From assembly GCF_021209385.1 (NCBI RefSeq), contig NZ_JAJOIL010000021.1, positions 62,001 through 126,000 of the forward strand: 64,000 nt of DNA. The letters run 5' to 3'. Below, in pieces: positions 1-7,945 of the stretch. Position 1 is the first letter of the stretch; each line of letters starts with the position of its first letter. The position numbers were made by a program, and so were the translations under genes. Source of the stretch: Seleniivibrio sp. (lineage in GTDB: Bacteria; Chrysiogenota; Deferribacteres; Deferribacterales; Geovibrionaceae). The notes beneath the pieces were generated by a model. That model made no database searches and was not told the origin of the DNA. It saw only the letters and a program-made list of their open reading frames with translations.

Positions 1-167
1 CAGGCTTCAACATCTGCGGGTGAATCCGGTGTTTCAGTTTTGTGGCAGTCAACACAGGCAATGCTGTTCTCTTTGTGTTTGCCCTTAAGCTCCTGTGCGA
101 CGGCACCTGAAACAACAACGGCGATGAATGCCAGAACTGTAAGTATTATTATAGCTTTAAGTTTCAT
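1..167 (-). CDS. Small periplasmic multihaem cytochrome c, partial (5' end only)
   Basis: Only the first 55 codons lie in the window; the gene runs off the left edge. It starts with ATG at 167-165 behind GAGGATATT. A Sec signal peptide of about 24 residues (MKLKAIIILTVLAF..., cleavage after AVA) is followed by ELKGKHKEN and one haem site CVDCH near residue 42. The layout matches the small tetrahaem cytochrome at 60324-60695 (GKHKEAG... CSDCH). It lies 48 bases downstream of the flavoprotein gene and is probably co-transcribed with it. Inferred role: electron donor to that periplasmic flavoprotein, which itself lacks haem. The number of haems cannot be seen. Confidence 0.8.
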   Translation of the reverse strand, partial: MKLKAIIILTVLAFIAVVVSGAVAQELKGKHKENSIACVDCHKTETPDSPADVEA

Positions 168-215
168 AATATCCTCATCGGTGAAAAAGGGGGAGGCTTT
201 GCTCCCCCGCAAAAA

Positions 216-1700
216 TTAAGCTTTTTCTTTTGCTGCTCTTTGTGCCGCAAGTCTGCCGAATGTGAGACAGTCTGCAACTGCGTTACCGCCGAGTCTGTTT
301 GTTCCGTGGATACCGCCTGTAACTTCGCCTGCGGCATACATACGTTTGATGATGTTTCCGTGAACGTCAACCACCTGACCTTCGGTGTTTATGCGCAGAC
401 CGCCCATAGTGTGGTGAATTGCGGGCTGAACGGGGATCGCATAAAAAGGTGCTGTGAGTATCGGTTTTGTGAGGTCGCGTCTGTTAAATTGCGGGTCTTT
501 TCCTGCTTTAACATACCCGTTGTACTCACTGATAACTTCAACAAGAGCGGCTGGGTCGAGCTTGACCTTCTGCGCGAGTTCCTGAAGCGTATTCGCTTCA
601 AACGCAAGACCGAGTTTGATATAGTCAGCCACTTTGCCTTCATATGTTTCCTGGCTGCCGATAAGTATCGCATACTTTTGCGGCTGCTGGAGGATGGCTG
701 CGGAGACCACGTCCCTTCTGTCAAGATCCATTACGAATCTTTTGCACTGGTTATTTATCAGTATGAATCCTGTTCCCCGCAGCCCCTCGGTGATGAGGAT
801 ATTACCCTTTCCGCTTTCAGTGCGCGAGAGGGTGGGGTGAATCTGGATATAGTTGATTCCGGCTGTGTCTGCGCCTTTGTCCATGGCGGCTACCATTGCC
901 TCTCCTGTGGAAGCGTCTGTGAAGTTGGTTGTTGCATAGCCTTTCAGTGAAGGGTCATACCTTTCAACCATCTCCGCACTGCCTCCGAATCCCCCTGTGG
1001 CGACGATAACAGCACGTTTTACGCGGACATATTTTTTCTTGCCGTTCTGATCGACATAAAGCCCCTGCATCTCTTTTATGCCGTCTTTGTCCTCAACAAT
1101 GACGAAGTCCAGCACGTTAGTTTTTTTGCGAAGCGGTATTTTGAGTTCTTTTGTCTGGTTGTAAAGCAGTTTGACAAGCCCGCCGCCGTATTCGTTTGAA
1201 ACTGCGTGGGCTCTCTTTTTAACTGCGCCGCCCATAAAGATGACTTTCGGGAAGGGTGCGCCGATGGATTTAAGCCATTCGACAGAGTTTGTAACCTCGT
1301 CGGTAAGTTTTTTCACCATCGCGGGGTCGTTTTTGAAGTCGCCGCCTTTCATAGTATCCTGATAGTGCAGTTCATGGCTGTCGTCCATGATGCCGAATTT
1401 ATCGCGCTGGACCGTTGTTTCAGCGGCGTTCAGCCATGCTGTTGAAAGAACGGAGTTTCCGCCCACCAGTGCGCGTTTTTCAAAGATAACGGGATCTGCT
1501 CCGTTCAGTTTGGAATGACATGCGGCTGTCAGACCTGCGAAGCCTGAGCCTATGATAACCGTGTCAAGTGTTTCGTCCCATTTTATCTTGTCCGCGTTAC
1601 AGAAAACCTGTGCGGATGCATTGGGAGCCGAGAATATTCCGGCAGTAACAACAGATGCCACTGCGCCTTTGATAAAGTCACGTCTTTTAATATCACTCAT
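216..1700 (-). CDS. Tat-exported FAD-dependent fumarate reductase-like flavoprotein (flavocytochrome c family, no haem domain)
   Basis: This 494-residue protein starts with a Tat signal (RRDFIKG, residues 6-12) ending near NASA. The FAD-binding GSGFAG is at about 51-56. It keeps the residues known to bind and protonate fumarate in Shewanella-type enzymes: His in QIHPT, Arg in EGLRGTG, Arg in LDRRDVVSA, HHTMGG at about 429 and GTNRLGG at about 466. A real fumarate (or close analogue) reductase is therefore likely. Haem domains are absent, so electrons must come from a separate cytochrome, probably the partial gene at 1-167. Start at 1700 behind GGAGGACGAAG. The CitA/CitB-type pair upstream on the same strand probably controls it. 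Methacrylate or another unsaturated acid remains possible. Confidence 0.9.
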   Translation of the reverse strand: MSDIKRRDFIKGAVASVVTAGIFSAPNASAQVFCNADKIKWDETLDTVIIGSGFAGLTAACHSKLNGADPVIFEKRALVGGNSVLSTAWLNAAETTVQRDKFGIMDDSHELHYQDTMKGGDFKNDPAMVKKLTDEVTNSVEWLKSIGAPFPKVIFMGGAVKKRAHAVSNEYGGGLVKLLYNQTKELKIPLRKKTNVLDFVIVEDKDGIKEMQGLYVDQNGKKKYVRVKRAVIVATGGFGGSAEMVERYDPSLKGYATTNFTDASTGEAMVAAMDKGADTAGINYIQIHPTLSRTESGKGNILITEGLRGTGFILINNQCKRFVMDLDRRDVVSAAILQQPQKYAILIGSQETYEGKVADYIKLGLAFEANTLQELAQKVKLDPAALVEVISEYNGYVKAGKDPQFNRRDLTKPILTAPFYAIPVQPAIHHTMGGLRINTEGQVVDVHGNIIKRMYAAGEVTGGIHGTNRLGGNAVADCLTFGRLAAQRAAKEKA

Positions 1701-1828
1701 CTTCGTCCTCCATAGTAGCAGTTAAGACTTTGTGACATTAAAATGACTTAAAAATTACATTAGTTCAATAATACCAAAATACTGTTGATTTTGTCATTTC
1801 CGGTGATTTTGCTCATTTTGCTCACGGG

Positions 1829-2509
1829 TCAGTTTTTGTAGAATATACGTTCGGGTCTGCCCACCGTTCCGTAATCTATGTCCGCATACAGAAAACCGGA
1901 GGACAAAAGATATTCCAGATAGCGCCTTGCCGTATTGCGGCTTGCTCCTATTGCTTTACCGACCTCTTCTGCCGAAAATCCTTTTCCGTCGGTGTTTTCA
2001 AAAACGCCGCATATCTTTTTCAGGGTTATCGGGTCTATCCCTTTCGGGCTGTCAGCAGTTTCAGCGGTTTCAGCCGCAGGGTGGATTATGCTGTCTATCG
2101 TCTGCTGTTCCAGAAAGGCGCATCGGGTCAGCTCGTGGCGGAAACTGCGGAATTTCTCCAGCGATACCTTGAAACGGTCGAATATCACCGGTTTTACGAT
2201 ATAGTCGAATGCTCCGCCTCTCAGGGCTTCCTGCAGAAGATGCACCTCTTTTGCCGCTGTTATAAGGATAAAATCAACGCTTTTCCCCTGCTGTCTGGTC
2301 TTTTTCAGAAAATCTATTCCGTTTCCGTCAGGAAAGAACAGATCCAAAAGAACAAGCTCCGGTTCCAGAACATCTATCATATATTCTCCGTCTGCAAGGC
2401 TGTTTGCTATGCCGGTGACCTCAAATCCTCCGACCTTTTCCAGAAATCGCCTGTGCAGTTCAGATATCTTTACGTCGTCTTCAATAATAAGAGTTCTGAT
2501 AGAGTTCAT
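1829..2509 (-). CDS. CitB/DcuR-type response regulator
   Basis: 226 residues. The N-terminal receiver domain has the acidic pair IIEDD near residues 9-13, the phospho-acceptor Asp in LLDLFFPDG near 56 and the conserved Lys in YIVKP near 105. The C-terminal part carries a helix-turn-helix (AEEVGKAIGASRNTARRYL) typical of the CitB/DpiA/DcuR family, which responds to di- and tricarboxylates. Its ATG (2507-2509) lies one base after the stop of the sensor kinase gene, with an AGAGGT ribosome site inside the kinase end, so the two are translated together. The flavoprotein gene follows 128 bases downstream. Inferred role: activates fumarate (or related acid) respiration genes. Confidence 0.9.
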   Translation of the reverse strand: MNSIRTLIIEDDVKISELHRRFLEKVGGFEVTGIANSLADGEYMIDVLEPELVLLDLFFPDGNGIDFLKKTRQQGKSVDFILITAAKEVHLLQEALRGGAFDYIVKPVIFDRFKVSLEKFRSFRHELTRCAFLEQQTIDSIIHPAAETAETADSPKGIDPITLKKICGVFENTDGKGFSAEEVGKAIGASRNTARRYLEYLLSSGFLYADIDYGTVGRPERIFYKN

Positions 2510-2510
2510 G

Positions 2511-4094
2511 TTATACCTCTTTCGGGATGCTTATACGGAATTTTACACCGCCAAGTTCGCTTTTTGACATTCCTACCGAACCTTTCAGCTCTGTCAGTGC
2601 GCGGCTGACAAGATAAAGACCTATGCCTCTGCCTTCGCCTTTCGTGCTGACTCCTTTGTTGAAAATATCTTCCGGAAGTCCGCCGCCCATACCCGTACCT
2701 GAATCCTCCACAGTGAAAATAAGGGATGAACCGGTATCCTGCATGGACATTACAACACGTTTTTCCGGCGCCTCCTGCACGGCATCGAAAGCGTTGTCCA
2801 GCAGATTGCCGAGGATGGTCACAATTTTTTTTCTGTCGATGCGGGGCGGTATATCCGCCATACTGCTTTCCTTTGAAATCACGAAATCAATTTTAAGCTC
2901 CCTTGCTCTGTTGTATTTTCCCATGACAACGGCTGACACAACCGGATCCGGTATTGCAGTGTTAACGGCGGACATCATATCCTGATATTCAGCAGTTTCG
3001 GCAAGGATAATCTCCTGCGCTTCCTGATAAGCGCCCAGCTGGATAAGTCCTGATATCGTATGGAGTTTATTTGAATATTCATGTGACTGTACCCGCAGCA
3101 TATCGGACAGGCTTTTTACCCTGTTGAGTTCCTGTGAAAGAACTTCAAGTTCGTCTTTTCGCCGGAACGTTATAACAGCACCCTGTATTATGTCCATATA
3201 CATTACGGGCATTATATTGCAGAGAACTGAAACCCCGTTGATAAATATTTCGCTGTCCTCTGTATTTCCGCCTGAAAAGAGAACTCTGTCCACCTGCTCG
3301 GATGGGAATATTTCATTCAGGTCGCGGTCTGTTACATCGCCGCTTATGTTCAGCGCCCTTACGGCGGATTTGTTTATCAGCCGTATTTTTTTATCTGCAT
3401 TGACCGCTATGACTCCGGGACGGACAGATTCTATGACCGCAGTCCGTTCTATGAAAAGATCGGCTATCTCTGTCGGTTCAAGTCCCAGAGTGACTTTTTT
3501 CTGATAGTTTGCGATGAGAACAGCGGCTGTCAGACCTGTTACGAGCATCATGAACACGAATACCAGCGGTTTTTTCTGATGCTCAAAGATTGTTGCCTGT
3601 ACGTTGCTTTTAAGATAACCGACGGCGACAAATCCGACTGTTTTTCCATGGCTGAATATCGGCGTTATGCCTCTGATAGATGGACCAAGGGTTCCTACAG
3701 ATTCCGAAACATATGATTTTCCTTTAAGCAGTGCGTCGTAATAATCCAATCCGCTGAATTTTTTTCCTATGTTTTCAGGATTCGGGTGTGAAAGGCGCAT
3801 ACCGTTTATGTCGGCTATGACTATATAACGTGCATCTGTGGATTTGCGTATACTCTCTGCAAGTTCCTGCATCCCGCCGCTTCGGTCGCTTCCGGCTGCC
3901 GCTTCCTGAACTTCCGGCAAAGAGGCTATCGTTTCCGCTATACGGAGTGCTTTGTCGCCTATCTGTATCTTAAGAAAGTCGGCAACCATTCCGGAAAACA
4001 GTATTCCGCTGAAAAATAATTGCAGAAGAACAACAAATGATATCATAATGAGCATCTGCATACGGATAGGCAGGGAGTAAAACTTCTTTTTCAT
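2511..4094 (-). CDS. CitA/DcuS-type sensor histidine kinase
   Basis: 527 residues from the ATG at 4094, chosen because AAGGTGA lies 5 bases before it; an upstream in-frame GTG at 4103 overlaps that site. Architecture: N-terminal membrane helix (about 14-38), periplasmic single-Cache/PAS sensor (RIAETIASLPEVQEA to VGFVAVGYL), second membrane helix (about 175-195), cytoplasmic PAS, then a DcuS-type phospho-acceptor box (VQSHEYSNKLHTISGLI) and an HATPase domain (LGNLLDNAFDA; DSGTGM; GRGIGLYLV). The family senses C4-dicarboxylates or citrate directly in the periplasm. Paired with the response regulator directly downstream. Confidence 0.92.
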   Translation of the reverse strand: MKKKFYSLPIRMQMLIMISFVVLLQLFFSGILFSGMVADFLKIQIGDKALRIAETIASLPEVQEAAAGSDRSGGMQELAESIRKSTDARYIVIADINGMRLSHPNPENIGKKFSGLDYYDALLKGKSYVSESVGTLGPSIRGITPIFSHGKTVGFVAVGYLKSNVQATIFEHQKKPLVFVFMMLVTGLTAAVLIANYQKKVTLGLEPTEIADLFIERTAVIESVRPGVIAVNADKKIRLINKSAVRALNISGDVTDRDLNEIFPSEQVDRVLFSGGNTEDSEIFINGVSVLCNIMPVMYMDIIQGAVITFRRKDELEVLSQELNRVKSLSDMLRVQSHEYSNKLHTISGLIQLGAYQEAQEIILAETAEYQDMMSAVNTAIPDPVVSAVVMGKYNRARELKIDFVISKESSMADIPPRIDRKKIVTILGNLLDNAFDAVQEAPEKRVVMSMQDTGSSLIFTVEDSGTGMGGGLPEDIFNKGVSTKGEGRGIGLYLVSRALTELKGSVGMSKSELGGVKFRISIPKEV

Positions 4095-4168
4095 ATGTAT
4101 CACCTTACATCATTATATTGACACACAGGTTTTATCTTGACAATCTTAGAGTGACAGGAGGCTTTATC

Positions 4169-4855
4169 ATGAAGGTTATAGGACTTATCGGCGGCATGAG
4201 CTGGGAATCATCCGCAGAATATTACAGACTGATAAATCAGCGGATAAAGGAGAAACTGGGCGGGTTCAGCTCGGCTAAGTGCCTTATGTATTCAGTGGAT
4301 TTTGCGGAGATTGAGGCTCTTCAGGTGCAAGACAGATGGGACGAGGCGGGGGATATCCTTGCCGATGCCGCAAGGCGTCTTGAGGCTGGTGGCGCGGATT
4401 TCATACTGCTTTGTACGAACACGATGCACAAGGTTGCGGACAGGATACAAAACAGCGTGAAAAGACCTTTCGTCCACATAGCTGACGCAACATGCGCCGC
4501 CATCAAAGCGCAGGGACTGAAAAAGGTGGCACTGCTCGGCACCAGATACACCATGGAACAGGATTTTTATAAACAGAGGCTTATCGACAGCGGACTGGAA
4601 GTTATAGTGCCTGAAAAAGAGGACAGGGATACAGTCCACAACATAATTTATGAAGAGCTGGTTCAGGGTGTTGTAAAGCATGAATCAAAATTGCGTTATC
4701 AGCTTATCATAAACTGTCTTCAGAAAAGAGGGGCAGAGGGCGTTATTCTCGGTTGTACGGAGATAGGATTGCTTATAAAACCGCAGGACAGCCCGATAGC
4801 GGTTTTTGATACGACGGTTATACATGCGCAGACGGCGGCTGATATGGCTCTTTAG
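4169..4855 (+). CDS. Aspartate/glutamate racemase family protein
   Basis: 228 residues from the ATG at 4169 behind AGGAGG; in-frame codons further upstream lack a ribosome site. The start VIGLIGGMSWESSAEYY is the family signature. The two catalytic cysteines are visible as LLCTNTMHK and ILGCTEIGLL, as expected for a PLP-independent racemase (YgeA/RacX-like). The substrate is probably aspartate or another amino acid; broad-specificity racemase is an alternative. It diverges from the CitA-type kinase gene and converges with a LysR gene, overlapping its end by 4 bases. A link to aspartate-to-fumarate metabolism is a guess from position only. Confidence 0.88.
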   Translation: MKVIGLIGGMSWESSAEYYRLINQRIKEKLGGFSSAKCLMYSVDFAEIEALQVQDRWDEAGDILADAARRLEAGGADFILLCTNTMHKVADRIQNSVKRPFVHIADATCAAIKAQGLKKVALLGTRYTMEQDFYKQRLIDSGLEVIVPEKEDRDTVHNIIYEELVQGVVKHESKLRYQLIINCLQKRGAEGVILGCTEIGLLIKPQDSPIAVFDTTVIHAQTAADMAL

Positions 4856-5736
4856 TTTTCCAGCCCCATATGTTTCATGAACTCCCTCAGAAGCCTCGGG
4901 CGGTACTTGTCCTGATGTATGATGAAATAGAACTGCCTGTGCATGTTCATGAACGGGGTGTTCAGGGTCTTTATCCTGTTCAGCCGTATCATATCCGAAA
5001 GTACGTTTTTTGAAAGACAGCTCACCGCGTCGCCGCCCGCAACGGCGGTCATTATCGCCTCGTTGTGCTCCATTTCGCAGAGCACGTCCAGTTTTATGTC
5101 ATGCGCCTTTATCTGTGCCTCCAGAACCCTTCTGGAACCGGCGCCGTATTCCCTCATTATCCATCTGCAGTTTTGCAGATCGTCCTTTGTGACCTCCTCT
5201 TTGCTTGCCAGCGGATGATTGGGGGAGACACAAATGGCAAGCTCGTCCTTAAGCCATGGGAGAGCGCGCAGTGTGGGCTGACAGCAGCATTTGTCTATTA
5301 TGCCCGCGTCGTCTTCAAACCGCAGAACCCTGTCGATAATATCCTGACTGTTGCCTATGTGTATGTTGATGTTGCCCATTCTGTTCTTTTCAATGAAGCT
5401 GGTGATGTATTCCGGCATGACATAATTTGCTATGGACGGAATGGTTCCCAGAATGACGTTCCCGCAGAGGCAGGGTTTTTCAGAGAAGAAAGTGGCAAGT
5501 TCGCAGGATTTTGACAGTATTTCCGCCGTTGTTTCAAGTATGGCGCTGCCCTTGTCGTTGAGAATCAGCTTTTTGCCGACACGCTCAAAAAGCTGTTCGC
5601 CCAGCTGATGTTCAAATTCTTTCAAAGCCATGCTTGCAGCCGCCTGTGTAATGCACAGCTTATCCGCCGCAAGTGAGAGACTGCCGAGTTTTGCAGTGTA
5701 GTAAAAAGTTTCAATCTGCCTGATCGTAATGTTCAT
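4852..5736 (-). CDS. LysR-family transcriptional regulator
   Basis: 294 residues starting MNITIRQIETFYYTAKLGSL at 5736, preceded by AAGGGAA; the longer in-frame extension is AT-rich and unlikely to be coding. The N-terminal winged helix (SLAADKLCITQAAASMALKE) is typical of LysR. The rest fits a CysB-like substrate-binding domain (GNVILGTIPSIANYVMPEY). It is divergent from the split-Soret cytochrome operon at 6033 across a 296-base spacer with repeats, so that operon is its likely target. The inducer is unknown. Confidence 0.9.
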   Translation of the reverse strand: MNITIRQIETFYYTAKLGSLSLAADKLCITQAAASMALKEFEHQLGEQLFERVGKKLILNDKGSAILETTAEILSKSCELATFFSEKPCLCGNVILGTIPSIANYVMPEYITSFIEKNRMGNINIHIGNSQDIIDRVLRFEDDAGIIDKCCCQPTLRALPWLKDELAICVSPNHPLASKEEVTKDDLQNCRWIMREYGAGSRRVLEAQIKAHDIKLDVLCEMEHNEAIMTAVAGGDAVSCLSKNVLSDMIRLNRIKTLNTPFMNMHRQFYFIIHQDKYRPRLLREFMKHMGLEN

Positions 5737-6032
5737 ATAAGATTCCCTTATATGCGAATCAAGTATTATTGATTGGATAATAATATTTATAGTGCTATTG
5801 TTTAGTAAAAGCAAGACAGTTTTAAATTGTAATTAATTTTATCCTTCATTATTCGCAACTTGCGGCAACAGTCGCACTGTGTTCAAACATCAGTAATTCA
5901 CCAATGTTCATTTAATTAGTGCGCTTAACTATGATTATGCGCAGACAGTATTTTTGCGCGGTTGGTAGGCGATGAGATAATCGCATAAATATCAATATAT
6001 ACTTTTAATACTTTTTTTCTGAGAGGTAACAC
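5737..6032. promoter_or_regulatory. Divergent intergenic region with repeats (LysR / split-Soret cytochrome)
   Basis: This 296-base spacer separates the LysR gene from the cytochrome operon. It holds three direct TGCGC repeats at 5920, 5938 and 5955 (18 and 17 bases apart, thus nearly in phase on the helix) and an inverted repeat GCGAT-N6-ATCGC at 5969-5984, 49 bases before the cytochrome start. GAGAGG lies at the ribosome-site position. LysR-type proteins usually bind dyads of this size. The sites are seen; regulation by the neighbouring LysR protein is inference. Confidence 0.5.
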
Positions 6033-7109
6033 ATGAAGACTTTGAACAGAAGGGATTTTATTAAGGGAGTGGCTGCTTTGTCAACTGCCGCCGTATGCAG
6101 TGTGGCATCGGGCAACGCATTTGCGGATGAGGAAAAACCTGCCGAAACGGCAGTCCAGCCTGACGCTGTGGAGCCTGCGGCTTCGGCAGAACCCGGTCAG
6201 ACGCCGAAACTGCCTTGGGGCAAATATCAGGAGCTTGATCCGGAATATGTGCGCAAGCTCGGACACCTAGGCTATTATCTTCAGGAGTGCGCAGGGGGCG
6301 CTTTCTGGGGTATAATGACAGCGCTTAAAGAGAAAGTCGGTTATCCTTATACTACTATTCCCCTGCCCTCCATGGATGATTTCATGGCGAATCTTGACAA
6401 TAAAAAGCACGGGATGCAGGTTCCCATGTCATATGGTGCTGGCGGTGTCGCCGGATTCGGTACTCTCTGCGGTGCGCCAAACGGTGCGGCCTGCGCTATC
6501 ACATACATACTCCCCATGGAAGAAGCTGAAAAGCTCATCCAGAGACTGCTCAGATACTATGAAGTAGAGGAATTCCCCACAAAGGAATCAAACGATATGG
6601 CAGTGCATCACGAATTTTACCCTAAAAAGATGAAATCCGATAAAGCGCTTCTGCGTTCCGCCAGCGATTCTGTCCTCTGCCACGTCAGCGTCGGCAAATG
6701 GTGTGAAAAATCAGGTTATGCCAGCGGCTCAAAAGAACGTGCCGAAAGATGCGGACGTATCACAGGCGATATTGCGGCAATGGCTGTTAAGATGCTGAAC
6801 GCACACATGAAAGGCGAACTGGACGCTGTTTTCCCCATGAAGCTTTCGCACGATACTGTGGGTTGCATGACATGCCATGACAAGGGTGAAAAATTTGAAA
6901 CAGGTCAGTTCACCAGAGGCAAAATGGATTGCGGCGACTGTCACGACGAAAAGATGGAACCGCACAGAGGTCCCAACACACTTAAAACAGCATACGGCAC
7001 TGACGTAACCACGTTTGCGGGCGCGGCTGTTATAGGAACCATCGCGGGTATAGGTGCTCACGCCGTCAACAAACGCATAACTAAGGGGAAAAACGATGAC
7101 GAAGAATAA
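6033..7109 (+). CDS. Tat-exported split-Soret-type dihaem cytochrome c
   Basis: 358 residues. A Tat signal (RRDFIKG at about 6-12, cleavage near NAFA) is followed by an acidic/proline linker and a cysteine-rich core of the C_GCAxxG_C_C family: ECAGGAFWG, TLCGAPNGAACA, VLCHVS, KWCEKS, ERCGRI. Two haem sites follow: CMTCH and CGDCH at about 285-310. The C-terminus has a hydrophobic stretch (FAGAAVIGTIAGIGAHAV) that may anchor it. Split-Soret cytochromes of sulfate reducers are the known relatives; they carry two c haems per subunit and an extra iron centre. It overlaps the cytochrome b gene by 14 bases. A membrane-linked electron transfer role is inferred; the physiological partner is unknown. 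Confidence 0.8.
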   Translation: MKTLNRRDFIKGVAALSTAAVCSVASGNAFADEEKPAETAVQPDAVEPAASAEPGQTPKLPWGKYQELDPEYVRKLGHLGYYLQECAGGAFWGIMTALKEKVGYPYTTIPLPSMDDFMANLDNKKHGMQVPMSYGAGGVAGFGTLCGAPNGAACAITYILPMEEAEKLIQRLLRYYEVEEFPTKESNDMAVHHEFYPKKMKSDKALLRSASDSVLCHVSVGKWCEKSGYASGSKERAERCGRITGDIAAMAVKMLNAHMKGELDAVFPMKLSHDTVGCMTCHDKGEKFETGQFTRGKMDCGDCHDEKMEPHRGPNTLKTAYGTDVTTFAGAAVIGTIAGIGAHAVNKRITKGKNDDEE

Positions 7110-7767
7110 TACTGTCGAGGTCAAAAGACACAGCGTTCTTTACAGGCTTCTGCACTGGGCGATAGTCCTTGAAGTGCTTCTGCTTCTTCTTTCCGGTTTC
7201 GGTGTCAGCGAATACCTGCACCTTTCCCTTTTTACAAGGAGTGCCGGACGCAGTCTGCACCTTGTGCTTGGTTTTGCATGGATGGGAACCATTACTTTCT
7301 TTCTTTATTACTTCATCGTCAGTGGTGAATACAAATGGTTCGGGGTTTCAAGGATAGGTTATTCCATCGACTTTTTCATGCACGAGGTAAAAACCTTCGT
7401 TGCTGGCGAAAAGGTGCATAGTCCCGTAAAATATGACGCTCAGAAAAAGAGATACGTTGAAAAGATAGTCCCTACAGAGGTAGTTGCATGGTGGGGCTGG
7501 TTTGTGCTGTGGATAATGATGGTTCTCACCGGACTTGCTCTGGTGTTTCCTTCAACGTTCGACATCGTGAACAGATTCTGCCATGCAATAGTTCCCAGTC
7601 TCGGCGCGCAGGCGGCGGCAACAAGACTTGTGCATATTTTCGTATCGGTCTTTATGGTAATTTTTGCGATAATCCATGCTTACGCGTCATGGATATTCGG
7701 TATGGTAGGCTCTATGTTTTCGGGAGTTAAGCGGGAGAACACCGGACTTCCGGAAGAGCAGCAATAA
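7096..7767 (+). CDS. Cytochrome b561 / formate-dehydrogenase gamma-like membrane subunit
   Basis: 223 residues with four strong membrane helices (about 16-38, 55-78, 130-152, 180-205). Candidate b-haem ligands are His in RLLHWAI, RSLHLVLG, RLVHIFV and IIHAYASW, the pattern of di-haem FdnI/cytochrome b561 proteins. ATG at 7096 follows AAGGGGAAAAACG and lies inside the end of the split-Soret cytochrome gene, so the two are translationally coupled. It probably links the quinone pool to that cytochrome. Direction of electron flow cannot be read from sequence. A terminator follows at 7808-7837. Confidence 0.88.
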   Translation: MTKNNTVEVKRHSVLYRLLHWAIVLEVLLLLLSGFGVSEYLHLSLFTRSAGRSLHLVLGFAWMGTITFFLYYFIVSGEYKWFGVSRIGYSIDFFMHEVKTFVAGEKVHSPVKYDAQKKRYVEKIVPTEVVAWWGWFVLWIMMVLTGLALVFPSTFDIVNRFCHAIVPSLGAQAAATRLVHIFVSVFMVIFAIIHAYASWIFGMVGSMFSGVKRENTGLPEEQQ

Positions 7768-7772
7768 ACATC

Positions 7773-7837
7773 TCATCATCCTTTTGCCTGCCTTCAACGG
7801 CAGAAGAAAAGCCCGCCTTTAGCAAGCGGGCTTTTTT
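7773..7837 (+). terminator. Two-hairpin terminator element, copy 1
   Basis: TCATCATCC, then a small hairpin (CTGCC 7788-7792 / GGCAG 7799-7803), then a strong stem AAAGCCCGC (7808-7816) / GCGGGCTTT (7826-7834) with a T run. It ends the split-Soret/cytochrome b operon. The same arrangement recurs at 9873-9937. Confidence 0.85.
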
Positions 7838-7945
7838 AACATCTGGTCTCTATTAATTATGAATATCTGGGACTTTTTTTACATCTGCTTTTTTCTATAC
7901 TGTTCACAAATATGCAATTGTTATTGATTATTCGGGAGGGAAAAG

